A DNA stretch of 64,000 nucleotides from Syngnathus acus. Taxonomy: Eukaryota; Chordata; Actinopteri; Syngnathiformes; Syngnathidae. The stretch is from positions 4,635,501 through 4,699,500 of the forward strand of contig NC_051103.1 in assembly GCF_901709675.1 (NCBI RefSeq), read 5' to 3'. Both the position numbers and the translations under genes were made by a program. This document shows positions 50,839 through 63,958 of this stretch, piece after piece. Every line of letters starts with the position of its first letter. The first letter of the stretch is position 1. A model generated the notes under the pieces. It was not told the origin of the DNA and searched no databases. It saw only the letters and a list, made by a program, of their open reading frames with translations.

Positions 50839-53189
50839 TCAGCCGTGTACGGACGCGGTGATCTCTGACAGCTTGGCGCAGCTCGGCGTTCGGGCCCTCT
50901 GCGCCCTCTGGTACAGATCCGTGTCACCGAAATAGCGTGCTCGGTAGAGCATGCCTTCCTCTGCGCAAGACAGAGAATGCAAATATGAACCTAATGGAGC
51001 GACCTGGTTCTTGAATTTACAACCTACTTTGCTGTTTCTCCTTCCAGCAATTGTTACGCAGGTTGGAGATATAATCGTCCTCCACCGTCTGCTCCAAGTG
51101 CTTGAGATTCCCATCGGTGACATCTTTGGGAAAGTGCTCTGCCACATAGTAGGCCACTTTCAGGTTTTCCGTCAGCCGCTTTTGTGTGTGGCCTGCTGAC
51201 CTGGCACGTGCGTGATAAGGAGATATGAGGTGACGAATCTGGGGCAATATAAAGCTTCTGTCATTTTCTAACTCACGGGCGATAGCTGAGGCTGTAGACG
51301 GGACTTTTGACCATGATTTGGCTGAGAGCTGACACAATAACCAGGATGAGGATGGGCATGACTTGCACAAAGAGGGCGAGGCCCCCCTGAGGAAACAATA
51401 ACAAAAATGATGATCATGGCAATTAGCTTGCAAATTAGACCCAAAAAGCCTCATGTCGCTCTCCGAGGAATATATATTGTTTATCCTTTTCAATAAAATA
51501 ACTCCTATTACTGCAGCTTTGCTGAGTTACTCGTTTATTATGAATAGCTTCATTATCCTGACCCCTGGTGGCCAAAGTATATATAAACATGACTCAATAG
51601 CGCCTCCTGATGTCCAAAGCGTACTCACGTCTCGTGGTCGCTCTCTTCTTTGTGGCCTCTGTTGACGCATCCTCCCGTTTGTGTATGCGTGGTTACTACC
51701 TAAATCATAATACAAACTGAATAATGAGACGGTCAACGAAATTTGAAAGGTGATAGTGGTGAGACGCACTTGCTGGATAACCCCCTCCGAAGAACATGTT
51801 GAAGAGGTCCTCAGGAGAAATATCCGCGTCAAAGTTGGCTTCTGCCTGTCGGGAAGGATGCCGCTTCTCCTCACCGCACGAGTCATACTGTCGTCTTTTG
51901 TTTGCGTTGCTCAACACGCCGTACGCGTTCCCGATGGCTGCTCAGTTGAAAAACAGTAACAAACGTATTTATTATGGTTGTGCAAAGTTGATCAAAAGAC
52001 GCGCTACCTTTAAATGCATCCGTTGCACCGGGAGCATGATTCTTATCTGGATGGAATTTTAACGCCAGCTTCCGATATGATCTTTTGAGCTCGTCCTCGG
52101 AGGCGTCCTTCTGTACGCCGAGGATCTCGTAGAAATCTTTGCATTTCTTGATCCTGCAATTAGAACACGGGGATTCGTCAAACAAGTCTTGTGCTAGTAG
52201 TGATATCCTTTTTCTTTTTTTTTCTTGTTTTTGCATTTTCTTTTCTTTGATTAGATACCTTCGCACAGAATCCATCTGCTCCGCGGTGTAGGAATTTGAA
52301 GTTTCAGAGGGTTTCTCGTCACCTCTGCTATGGTCACTTTGGTTCTGTCGTAGACGAGGTCCTGAGTCTCCATTCAAGTCCGCATGTCTGGGTGTGAAGC
52401 CATTCTTGGAGATGAGCTTCAGTAGCACTATGGACAAACAACAACGGCTTTTGCGGACAGTTTTTGTCTTGTTCACTCTTGATCTTGCTCCACAAAGGGG
52501 AAAAACTATAGACATGGACGACTCTTCAATTAGCCAAGACTTTGACGCCACCTTGTGTCATTTTTGGGTATTTCATAGCCAAGATTTTCAGTAAATATTG
52601 AAGACTAGGATTTCAGAAATATTTGCAACGAAGTGAAATAAACAGGAAGGGTCACTTTTTTTTTTTTTAACTTGTAATTTATGTATAATTCTTTATTTTG
52701 GTTATTTACCAACAGACTCTCTGGTAACGTTTTTTTCTTTTTAGTATAAATTAATAAAGGTTGGGAATGCTTATTTGTTTAGCTTGTTCTTCCACAACCT
52801 GACCTGATTTGTTCCAACTGAACTGTCCAAAATGGCCTCTGGTCCAAGCACTAATTTTGAATGAATTGGTTTTGAAATATGCATTTATGTGCATTGCAGG
52901 TTGTGATAGCTTTAGCTTGCAGTGTTACAATACCAAGCGCCCCCTCTCTTACATGTACTGTACATCATACTGTATGTTCACATCGACATCCATGCAAAAA
53001 ACAAAACAACAAAAAAAAACAGGTGATGCGTTCAAGTGATAGCAGATTCGACTCACCCCTCGCCTTCTCGGTGGGGAAGAGCCTCTGGGCTTTCTCCAGG
53101 AATCTCCTCGCCTTGTCCGGCTGGTCGTTGCCCAGCGCCGCAGCGGCGATGTCGATGCACCGCTCCGCCTCATCCCGGTTCACCTCCAT
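50839..53189 (-). CDS. dnajb12: DNAJB12, ER-membrane Hsp40 co-chaperone
   Basis: DNAJB12 is a tail-anchored-like ER protein whose cytosolic J domain recruits Hsc70 for ER-associated degradation and membrane-protein folding. Eight exons on the minus strand keep phase: 53057-53189, 52259-52427, 52008-52153, 51770-51937, 51629-51699, 51277-51386, 51028-51200 and 50839-50960. They give 363 residues (human about 375). The N terminus, [20 protein letters not shown] then [14 protein letters not shown], matches human. The J domain (about 106-175) has DFYEILGV and the catalytic HPD at 135-137. [17 protein letters not shown] is followed by a hydrophobic segment, [17 protein letters not shown] (about 234-250). 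The DUF1977-type C terminus holds [17 protein letters not shown]. It functions with CHIP-type ligases in other species; stub1 is in the same window but 50 kb away. Confidence 0.95.
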
Positions 53190-54299
53190 GGTGGTGGTGG
53201 ACCTCGGTGGTTAGCAGCAGGACCGGAAGTCGACAGCGACGTGATGGTGACGTCATACAGATGCTGACGCTGGTAAACGCAGTGGAGTTGACGTCTTTTT
53301 TTTTGCAACCCTTCAAACGTATAACTGGGGATTTAAAGAAATGGGTTAGCACAGTTAGCGAGGGATGACCGATGGTGTGGTGGATTAGGTTGTCCACTAG
53401 AGGGAGACAAATATTCAAAAATATATATAGGTCAAAGAATGCTGAATTTACAGCGGTTGGCACCCAGTGAGGAGTTTAAAAATGATCCAATGAATTCATA
53501 GACAAGGTATAGTGAAACTAGTAGCTATCGCTTTTGTTTTATTTGTTGTTTATATGTTGTTTTATTTGATCATATAATTGTGTAGGTATATTATTCATTC
53601 TTTGAGTTGATTTCATTTGTTCTAACTGGGATGTATTTAATCATTTTATTTTCAATTTCTATTTGTACTATTCATAAAAAGCTAAGGATATTTGTTCAGG
53701 TGAAATTTCAGGGAGAACCTAACTTAACAAGTGAACTTATTTTGACCTCTAAATTTTGGATGCACAACTGTACGTTGATTTAATAGTGTTTGCTCACCTT
53801 GCTATTCCCAAAGATGCTAAAAAACAAAACAAAACACAAAAGCAGTTTAAGCCGCACTAATTGACCAATACATTTCACGGTTCAGTTCTAATTTGCATTG
53901 AAACAGTCCTCTCATTATGCTGTTGACATTTTACCAAACTAAAATTGTTTTGATAAAAAAATGGGCTGTTTTGTGCAAAACAACCCAAGGAAGTTGGGTC
54001 AAATTGACAATAAAATATGCCAAAAAGAAATTTTAAACAAACAATGCAACAGTACGTATGTCATTTCAAATCTGATTGGGTCGTGCAGGTATACCAAACT
54101 TGTACGTCAATTTGCATGCACGTTTACGTACTGTTGGAGCCGTTCCCAATTTAAACCAACTTTTCCGTTCCCACATCTAACTCCGGGGCTGTGACAGTGG
54201 GGCATAAGTGGGTGCGTGGGGGGGACTGGGGGCACACGATTAAACATCTGGATCGAGAGCCAAAGTGGTGGCGAACAGCAGATGTGCCTGCAGCCATTC
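53190..54299. other. Intergenic region between dnajb12 and scd
   Basis: The divergent upstream regions of dnajb12 (-) and scd (+). No gene is visible. AT-rich from 53480 to 54100. A CTCF-like core, CCACTAGAGGGAGAC, lies at 53394-53408 on the plus strand. The dnajb12 promoter is GC-rich and TATA-less around 53190-53280. Confidence 0.55.
53394..53408 (+). promoter_or_regulatory. CTCF-like core motif
   Basis: CCACTAGAGGGAGAC is a good match to the CTCF core apart from an A in place of the GGC centre C. It lies about 200 bp upstream of the dnajb12 start. Confidence 0.35.
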
Positions 54300-54482
54300 A
54301 GAGAGTGGCGAGTGGGCGGGAGCTCCGTGCCTATTGGCTGGGGGAGCCGCTGAGGCACCTCGCGCTTCCCCATCCCTTTTGGTTTTGATGCGACACACTT
54401 CTCGTTCTCTTTAATTTTGCGTTTAAAACAAGACGATCGTCTGGCTGTCGCTGCTTCAAAGACCTCTTTAATCCCGCTTCCG
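54300..54482 (+). promoter_or_regulatory. scd promoter and first non-coding exon
   Basis: A GC box (GGGCGGG, 54314-54320) and an inverted CCAAT box (ATTGG, 54333-54337) stand close together. SCD promoters in other vertebrates use NF-Y with SREBP and Sp1 in this way. I do not see a clean sterol element. The exon ends at donor CTTCCG|GTGAGT (54482). The next exon starts after TTTCTGCAG at 54666 and contains the start codon at 54691. Confidence 0.55.
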
Positions 54483-54690
54483 GTGAGTTGCTAAAGTGCC
54501 CACCCCCTTGCTTGGTTTTCAAGGAGCCTGTCATACTGACGTTATGCAACGTTTCCGAGTGGCCTGAGCATCACCGTCTCTGTCGCCTCTTGCCTCCGTT
54601 GGACTCGCCACCACTCTTAACGCCTGTCATCATTTTGTATTTTTGATTCGAAGAGCATTTCTGCAGTCAAAGCAAACCGACAGCACCGCG

Positions 54691-57642
54691 ATGACGGAGG
54701 AGGGGGAGCAAACGGAGAAGCAACAACAACAACAGCCCGCATCCTGCAACGGCTCTCCGATGGAGGCCTCCAGCACGGAAGACGCGTTCGACCACACGTA
54801 CGAAGAGAAGCAAGGCCCCAAGCCGCCGACGATCGTCGTATGGAGGAACGTCGTCCTCATGACCCTGTTGCATATCGGCGCGCTGTACGGCGTTCTCCTC
54901 ATCCCCAGCGCCAGTCTCTCTACGCTGCTCTGGTGTAAGTGCACTACTGTCGTGCCATATTGTTTGTTCACTATCATGTGTTCCGTCCGTTCCTAACACC
55001 GGCATGCTACAAAACTTGGTTTAATAGCACCAACGTGCACGATTTGAGACAGACACACCATAAAAGAATGTCCAACGTCATTATTCATCAATACTAAACA
55101 TTGACGGGACAGTAGATGTTTTGTAGTTCAGTGGAAACCGTGAAAGGTGAATGCCACGGTCCCATTTCAGTCCAATTGCCTTAGGGAACTTGGAATGACC
55201 AAACTCTGGCCATTAAAACACTTTGATACTATGTTGACTTTGATGGAAATTTGGAATTATTAATGGAAAAGTCAAAACACCCACTCTTGACTTTAATGAC
55301 AAAGCGGCATAATATATATCGTGCTTAATTTTTCTTTGTGGGAAACAGCAGAACCTTGAAATAGGGCGTAATGTTGTTGCCAATTTTTCAGGTGATTTTT
55401 TTTTTTTTAACTAATTCTGTCCCAGGGGCAATAAAACTGGTTGTGTGAGTTTTACGTAAGGTTTAAAAAATAATCAAAAATTATCCATAGCAAATGAAGG
55501 AAACTAGACCTCATAAGAAGTCGTCGTAGTCTTTTCACTTTGCTCAAAGTTGTGTTTAGGAAATAATAAAAACCTGGAAGTAATCTCATGCAAACTGGCA
55601 TAGCTTTGCTTTCTAGACTTTGGTTCCAAAGGTCCTTAGCACCTTTTAACCAAAGCTTCAAACGGTCCTTCAAGTAAGATTTTGACATCTATGAGGTTAT
55701 TTACCCAAATGTTTCATGAAAGAGCTCTAATTCTAATAACGTAATGTTGCAGTATCTTTTGCTCAGTTATCAGAAGCTAATATCGTCTAATATTGTAAAA
55801 TACAAATTTATTTCTTCAAATGGATTTCCCCCCAGTAAATGTCCACATGCACGTTGCAGAAGCTGTTTGTGAAAAGTGAATAAAATTATTATGCTACAGT
55901 GATCATGTGCTATATGACTCAGGTCACACTACTGCGTAACATGCCTTGACGCGCCCGCCGCTTATTCAGTTGGATGTGTTTAAAAAACACTACAGTTAAC
56001 ACCTCCCCCCTGAAAAAAAGTTTGTAACTTGAAAAAAGTTTATAACTTGACTAGGGCTTCATAATTATTTTTGTCAATTAATAGACATACGGTTTGGAGT
56101 AATTTGATGAGCCCAAAAATATTTTGCATATTTTTAAAGGCTGCCTCCCTATTGCAGATTTTCAGACAAAGCTTTTAGAGAGGTACGAATTTGTATTTAT
56201 GCGCATTTTGTCTCTTTGCAGCCACACTTTGCTTTGTGATAAGTGCTTTAGGAGTGACGGCAGGTGCTCACCGCCTGTGGAGTCACAGGTCCTACAAGGC
56301 CACTCTACCTTTAAGGATCTTCTTGGGCATGGCCAACTCCATGTCCTTTCAGGTACCCTCCCAAAATAATTCAAATCTATTATCACGCTTCGGTTGTTAA
56401 TCTTAAAATTTTCCCCCCGCTCGGCAGAACGACATCTACGAGTGGGCTCGCGATCACAGGGTCCACCACAAGTACTCTGAAACGGACGCCGACCCTCACA
56501 ACGCCGTACGCGGCTTCTTTTTCGCCCACATCGGCTGGCTGCTGGTGCGCAAACACCCCGATGTCATCGAGAAGGGACGCAAGCTGGAGCTTCATGACCT
56601 GCTGGCCGACAAGGTGGTCATGTTTCAGAGGAAGTGAGTACTTCACCATGGAAAACACTTGGCTTTTGAGGGGATTATCTCATTCCGTGTTGCTATGGTT
56701 GCTTGTAAACACGCTTATTGGTGGGGACGAATTTTTGGGCGGTAGTGCATCCTTTGGATAAGAAAAACATGCATTCATTGATGATAATACAACATTTAGA
56801 ATGATTGTTTCCCCATGTAGTTAGCCAAGTTTGAAAGTCACAAAAATTAGCAATTCTAAGAGCTTTTGATTTGGGATATTTTTATGTAATTAGTATTTTG
56901 GGGTTAAGCGAAAGCAAAATTGTTAATTGTTGCTTTTTAAACTTATAAAATGTGATTTTTAGTTTGGATGGCACACATTCACTGCCGTCTATCTCTCTTC
57001 TCCCAACAGTCACTACAAGCTGTCAGTGCTGCTCATGTGCTTCTTGGTGCCCATGTTCGTGCCTTGGTACTTTTGGGGCGAGTCCCTGTGGGTGGCCTAC
57101 TTTGTGCCGGCGTTGCTGCGCTACACACTAGTGCTCAACGCTACCTGGCTGGTCAACAGCGCCGCGCACATGTGGGGCAACCGGCCGTACGACCATAGCA
57201 TCAACCCCCGGGAGAACAAGTTTGTCACGTTCAGCGCCATAGGTATGGAACAATACAAACATGGATGCTAAATTCCACAAAATTGATTTGGGCTTTCCAT
57301 TTGAAGTCATTTTTGAGCAGTTGAATGAATCGATTTCAAATCAGCGATTGTTTTTATTCATCATTATTTGAATATTTTTATTTCACTATTATTCTTATCA
57401 GCCTACTGTTCTCATAAAGTGTCCTAATGTATTTTGGTCCAGGAGAAGGATTTCACAACTACCACCACACCTTCCCGTACGACTATGCTACCAGCGAGTT
57501 CGGCTGCAAGATGAACCTGACCACCTGCTTCATCGACGTGATGTGCCTCCTGGGCCTCGCCAAGGACCGCAAACGAGTGACCCACGAGATGGTGCTGGCG
57601 AGAGCGCAGCGTACGGGCGACGGCAGCTACCGCAGTGGCTAA
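54691..57642 (+). CDS. scd: Stearoyl-CoA (delta-9) desaturase
   Basis: SCD is a diiron ER membrane enzyme that inserts the delta-9 double bond into palmitoyl- and stearoyl-CoA using cytochrome b5. Five coding exons, 54691-54934, 56222-56352, 56428-56633, 57010-57242 and 57443-57642, give 337 residues. The N terminus is variable, with a glutamine run encoded by CAA repeats. Iron-binding histidines are complete: HRLWSH at 98-103, HRVHH at 135-139 and HNYHH at 276-280, plus H247 in NSAAHMWG. Hydrophobic segments fall around 50-95 and 195-240. The first intron (1.29 kb) is long for this window. The C terminus is RTGDGSYRSG, as in vertebrate SCDs. AATAAA signals lie near 57679 and 57901. Teleosts may have more than one SCD; I do not assign a or b. 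Confidence 0.96.
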
Positions 57643-60600
57643 AACCCAAACGAGCGACCTTGCCGAGCTTGAGACGGAAAATAAAAACCTCCACAAGTCA
57701 TTTTTTTTGGACGGCGTTTCATCTCTTCATCCACCACGTGGAGTCTTAAGTCGCTTCACGACGGGGCCGCGACCACATTTTTGCTTGTTTTTGTGTTTTT
57801 TTCGTAGCTGTTACTAAAATTTGTGAAGCCAATTAAGAAAATAATATATACACATTCTAGTTAAGCTCTCAACTTTCTAATGTTTTTTGGATTTGAAGTG
57901 AATAAAAAAAAAAATTATTTGCTGTGTATTCAAAGGTTGCTTAAAAGATAAAAAAACGACAATCCACACATTTGACCCCATATATCGACAACGAAACCAA
58001 ACGGTTCCTTTTGTTGTGAAATTTAACGATCAAGCCATTTATTTAGTGCCGATTTTATTTTTTTCCTTTTCAGTGCGCTTTGTGGATGTTTTTGGATATT
58101 CTCGTGGCGTCCGTGGCTTCGCTTCGTCTCACGCGGCGTTTCATGCAACATCCCCACCGGTAGATGTAGCAGCCGAGTCATGTGACCATGTGGCCATCCA
58201 TGCATGATGAGGATGATGGTATACCGTACGTGTTCTCGGGGAGCGGCGTTAACCTCAAGCCCCTTTTTCGAGTGTCTGGTTTTACAGAATGCTTCTACGG
58301 TCTTATTTATGTATTTATTGTTGCAGAGGTTTTTTTTTTTGGTACCGGCTGAAATGGATAAACGCTAGCCTTTGTAACCCGTTTCGTATCTTCTATCTGG
58401 AATTGGAGCGCTTGTTTAGTTTGTTCCCTCCCGTTCCCCCCTTTTACAAAAGTCAGGAAACTACCAAATGCCTTATGACTTGAATTCATTCCTGATGGTT
58501 ACACGTTCTGTCCCGACAAAAAAACCCACCAAACAAAGTCCATGTTTACAGAGACATAGTTGGCACTGCAATTAAAAGTAGCACTTGTATAACTCTGGGG
58601 GAGAGGGGAAAATTTCTATTACTAATCAAAGGTCACTTACAAAATTCTGCCCTCCGCATCGCTCAGAACAAATGTACCAACTGTTTAGCGATGCCACACG
58701 TTGCGCAAGCAGATCCCGCGCCAAATTTACATCGTCCCAAAAGTGACAAAGATCACGAAAAGGTTGGAATTCTTGAATTGTTTTGTCAAACTGCTCATTT
58801 TGGGAATAAAGTTCACAATATTTTCAAGGCGTGTGTCATTTGTGTCCATTGGGAATTTTGTGAAAAGGTTTTTTCTTAGGCTGAAAAACGATGAGCGCAA
58901 AACTATAAACTGTCACACTCTTAATAATTTTTTTTGTAGAAACTGATTTGAATAGGCTACTTAGAAGTGTTTTACAGCTTGCCAGCGAAGGAAGAAACCT
59001 AAAAATGACATTGATGGTTTGACACAGGACAGAGAAGAATGTGAGGGAGGCCTTGGTGCATGCAAGAGGGCACACATTGTGTAACATTATTTTGTAACTT
59101 ACCCCTGATAGATGGATGAATGCAGTGCTTGTGTCCAAAATTTCAGAGGGGGGGGGGGGGGGCATCTGGGTATCAAGGACCACAATCATTTGAGTTCACT
59201 ACTTTTTTGGAAACAATGCTAAAAATAATTGATAATGCAACAGCTCAGTCTAGAGTGTGTAGTGTTTTTTGCATTTTTCCTTTCTAACTAATCAACAGTA
59301 ATTTCCCTGCTCTGGTTTTGCATTTGAGATTTTAATATGATGACCCCTTTCTGGGTTCATAGTTGAGTGTTTGCAGTCTGAGAGGAAAAGCATGACTCAG
59401 GCTGCTGCTCCCTGTGGCGTGATGTTTGGGGATATTAACCCACCTCCACGCCTTTATGACTGGAGGTTACTACAGTTCAGTGTTCCAAAATGAACACACG
59501 TGCCATCGTTCACAGTCTGACTGCAAGTGGCCAATGAGGAATTGAGTTCCTGACATATGATCAGCCTCTCACCAATGGCAGCAGAGCACTTTTGTCTCAA
59601 CGTACCCTAAGTGCACAATGTTGGTTACGTAATAGGACCTCGAAGTCGGCACACTGTGTCATCCCGCAGGTGGTGCATTGAAGCACCTTCAAGCGAGGTG
59701 TGAAATGGGAAAGTATTTGGGAGAAGAAGAAAAAAAAAAAATGGTGTGGCTGATATCTTTCAAGTGCAAACTACAATTGTACTCATGCATCATTTAAAAT
59801 TGGTCTAACATTAAACAACTACAAATATCACTGCAATTTTAAGTGACTGGATTAGACTAATGCAAACAGAAATTTAATTGCCACATTTTTACTACAGTGA
59901 TGACACACCTACAAATAATTTAAAAATGATTCTATTTCTGATAAAAACTGGTCAGATTTTTTTTTACATTTTGAACTTTGTAAACAATGCATTTTAATTT
60001 GACTTGGCAAAAATTACTTTAAACAAAAAAGTGTTTTTATAGCTTAGTTTTTAGTTTAAATAAATTACAAAATCACAAAAATGTCACGTTCTAAAAGTAT
60101 TTTAAAAAAATAAAATGGGTATAGTGCTATTTAGTGACATATTACATTTACATATTTTTATTTATACTCAAAGTTAAGTAATTGTTCTAATAATGGTATT
60201 TGGGAGAAAGCATTTAAAAATTAAGAAGCAATATTTAAATATTTCAAATTTAATGGTAGTTTCTAGAATTCTAATTAGAGTTGTCTCCACAAAGTAATTT
60301 AAATTTTCCTATTGCAGTCTCACATCGAGGTACCTCTATGCAAAAATTAAACTTTTTGAATGATAAACATTCTGAACTAAAAACTTGTTTGCTGCATGAT
60401 TGAAGAGCGACGACCCTTGAAATTGAAGAAGGTACATTTTATTTGAAAAGGGGGGAAAAAAAAAAGTCTTACCCGCGTTAAATAAGCGCAATGGATTGTA
60501 TTGTATAAACATTTGTGCGACAAAAAAATGAGCACTCAATCACACAGGGAGGCACTTTACTGCCTTCTGCTTCCACAATACGGCAAACAATCCCACCAGA

Positions 60601-61056
60601 ATACACATTGCTTTCCAACTAGGCCATTTACTGTAGGAATGCGTTACAAAAAAAAAAAAGGGAGCGAGAGAGAGAAGACACACCCGGGTGGGGATTAAAG
60701 CAGGAACGTCGAATGAAATGAATACGCTTGTGATTTATACACTGCTAAATAACGGACTGAACGGGGTGAAAGAGATAATGGCACAATCCATGACCGGATC
60801 CGCGCATCGTTACTGATGTGCTCGCATCGTTTTTATTTCAGTCCTGCTAGGCCTGCCTTTTTGAGTCACTATAAAATCATCTGGCAACTACAAAAAAAAA
60901 AAAAAAACGCATTTAAGCACACAAATGTTTCGCTTTTTGTACATGGAGCTTTGCGTTTATGCCGCCGCGTCTTTCGGGATACATTCATCTGACCCATCCC
61001 TCGATGAGATCCGCTCACGTAAGAAACGGAAATAAATACGATATTGGTTTGTTTGC
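57643..61056. other. scd 3' UTR and scd-sec31b intergenic region
   Basis: No gene is recognised. The scd 3' UTR is followed by AT-rich DNA with a poly-G run at about 59147-59162. Around 59380-59700 composition is balanced and contains inverted CCAAT-like words, which may be regulatory. The sec31b polyadenylation signal on the minus strand (TTTATT on plus) is at 60832-60837. wnt8b, which lies between SCD and SEC31B in human, is not present. Confidence 0.6.
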
Positions 61057-63958
61057 TCAGACGCCTAGCTTGTTGGCGATGGTCATGACGACTTTGAGGA
61101 CGGGCATGAAAGCGGAGATCTCGCTGAAGTTGCTGCTGCTCACCACGAGCGTGTGGACCTCCAGGCCGCGCTGGTAGTGCTGGCCGGCCACGCAGCGGCT
61201 GATCTCATGCAGGCCGTTCAGGATGTTGGGCGAGAGCTGAGAAGAGGTCGCCGACGCACAACAAGGAGGGGGGGGGGGGGGGGGGGTCACACGTTAAGAG
61301 CGCAAGAAGATGACGTTGATAGCGGTGACGAGAAAGATGAAGCTTGGGGGATTGGAGATCAAGTCGCGAAAGATCCGACAGCGTCAAAAGGATCCCGTTG
61401 GTTCAAGATTAAGCAACCCCCCGCCCCAATTTCAATGATTGTAATCATAAAATTAAATACGCTTTGACATTCATTATTTTGAAATGTGCGGTAGCACCTA
61501 ACTTTTAAATGTTGACTTTGGATTTCTAGTAAATCTTGATGGCACCATATGCTGCCAGGAAATATAATTCAATGTAGGCGCTAATTAAGCCTTCATGATT
61601 GGCAACATTTTTAACAATGGTTCTGGATTATTCAGCCAAAGTGAAGCCGATTCTTCAAGATAATTTATGGAAGTAGGCAAAACGACTTTATGCAATTTAT
61701 CCTTTCCTTACCGACTGCTCCCTCAGCTTGTCGTACAGGCATCCCAAACGCTTGGCTGCGTCATCGAGCTTCCTTTTTGTTTGCTGTGAAAGAGAGGAAT
61801 TTAATAAATGCAATGACAACTTGACTTACAAGTTTACCTCATTCCAAACAACACCATTTACTTAAGTATAAAATCGATTTTCTTTGGTGGGATAAACTGA
61901 AACGACAAAATCTGTATCACAACAAACAATATCAGATTTTTAACAGAGAAACGGTCCGGTCTTATGGGTTCGGCTTATTTAGTCGTGGCTGGCATACGCC
62001 AAAGCGAAGGTATCACTCTACATTATAAATTCCTTCAGGTGAATAATTGGGCAGACTTACTGGGTCTCCTGCTGCAAGCTGGCAGCGCTGCACCAGATTG
62101 TCAAAGGTGGATTTGAGGACCATGTGCTCAGCGGGGATCTCCTTCTGCTCCACTCGCTCTGCTGGGAACTGCTGGAGGAGCTGTAGCAAACACAGGGTCA
62201 GGTGGAATTTGTATGATTGCTTGCGGTATGCTGCAGGACACCAACACTGACCTGCATGTTGGGCTCCTGGGGAGCTCCGGGGGGCACCTGGGCGTTGTTG
62301 TGTGGCTGAGGGGCCTCCACTGGGAAACCCATCACAGGGGCGGTGATGGGGGCGGGTGGAGTGTAGTTGTCCGGGACCTGTTTCAAACACGCTACTATTA
62401 AAATGGCAAGGTATATCTGGATTTTTTTATTTGTGTGATAGTGGTGTAAAATTCTGTAAGATTTCTGAGAAAAATTAGGCTTTTTAGCCATTTCAAGTTG
62501 ACCTTCTTTTTTCTGGGTCCACCTCGTACTGCCGGTGGATCATTCCAGCCTTCTTGAGATGCTAAAACAAAGACAATAAAAATTGTATGTTGAGAACATC
62601 CTGTTAAATGGGGGGGGGAAAAAAAATCTTCACAAGCAAAAAAGAAACAAATAAGCTGGCGAGAACCATTGGTGCGCCTGCTTAATAATCATCCAACAGC
62701 AATCAAGCAGATACTTTTAGAATGTCTATTATTTTGAATTTCCAGCAGCAAAAGCAAGCGGCGGCAAACATACGATATTTGTCCAGAAAAATAGAGCTTT
62801 CAATGCCAAAGTCAAGAAAAATTAGTACATGATAGCGAATTGTCAGATTTGTTTCTATTTTTCTGGCTTCACTTAAACTATTATCCCAGACGCATTGCTA
62901 ACACTGTCACCTTGAGGGTCAGACTCGATATTCAGCCATGGAAAGAATCCTGCAAGTCACATGAGGACAGCTGAGTGTAACATAGCTATCTCTAATGATA
63001 CGTACATGGGCTGAGGTGAGAAAGATTGAAGCTGAGGTGAGCGACGGGGCACCAACCTGCAGAAGGAGGAGCCACAGCTGAAGCCGCAAAGGGCTTTGCT
63101 GCAGGAGCGCCGGGGCCCCCTTGTGGGTAACCTGTTCCAAGAGGGGCATAGGGAGCGTTTGTCATGGGGGGCATGGGCCCCTGGCTGTGGAGCCCCCCGG
63201 GGTACATGGGGACGGGGGCTCCAGGCTGGGAGCTAGATGGCATGGGGCCCGCCGGCATGGAGGTAGAAGGCATGAAGCTCGTCATCAGTACACCGGGGCT
63301 GGGCATGGCCGGAAGGCCCCCGGGGGCCGACGACGGCTGCAGCAGCGGAGGCCCTGACAAGTTAGCTGCTGGCATGGAGGGGCCTGGAGGGGAGAAGGCT
63401 GTGGGTCCGCCCATGGGGGACGGCTGGAATGGCTGATGTGGAAGAAAACCTAGAAGACACAAATGAATTCAATTATAACAAACTGTAAATGTGACAGATG
63501 AATCACCGTCTGCCCATACCTGGTGCTGGCTGCTGTGGGTACGAGGGCCTCATGGTTGAGGACGGCAGCACATGAGAAGAGGGGGGCAGGCCAGGGCCGG
63601 AGCTACTTGGAGCAACTTGAGGCTGGAATAGCACTGATGTCGGCATGGGAGGCTGCTGATGCTGCTGGGGATGAGCAGTAGTAGGCGCTTGGTACTGATC
63701 CTTAGTTTAAGAGAACAATAACGTATTGATTTTAGCATCAGAGTCCATGCACCTGCCTTTAAGAGGCAGACTGCACGTAGCAAGGACGCAAATGATAAAG
63801 TGCAATACAGAAATGGAGCAAATCCCTACCATGACTTGTGCTTTCTGTGTAAAAGTGCGAGATGCAGCAATAGTCTTGGCTGTGCTTGGAGGTTGCTGTG
63901 GACTGGTAACCTCTCCCTGAGCATGGAACAGTCTGTTTCTCAACATGCAAATTCCAGG
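61057..63958 (-). CDS. sec31b: SEC31 COPII outer-coat subunit, C-terminal part (sec31b likely)
   Basis: SEC31 with SEC13 forms the outer cage of COPII vesicles and stimulates Sar1 GTP hydrolysis at ER exit sites. The gene runs off the right edge, so only the C-terminal 419 residues are seen. Exons on the minus strand in coding order are 63830-63958, 63520-63700, 63057-63449, 62503-62561, 62252-62377, 62061-62180, 61712-61783 and 61057-61236, all in phase. First comes LRNRLFHAQGE, the end of the helical solenoid. A long Pro/Gly/Met-rich linker follows. GWNDPPAVRGGPRKKK and VPDNYTPPAPITAP match the Sar1-activating region. The C-terminal helical domain ends SAFMPVLKVVMTIANKLGV. Similarity to SEC31A is strong, but linkage to scd (human SEC31B is near SCD) favours sec31b. 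An intronic poly-G run lies at 61265-61287. Confidence 0.85.

Noticed and set aside
51883-52551. 222-residue continuous ORF on the minus strand read as one protein
   Set aside because: It runs through the introns between dnajb12 exons 2, 3 and 4. Family similarity is lost in the intron parts and returns at the acceptors.
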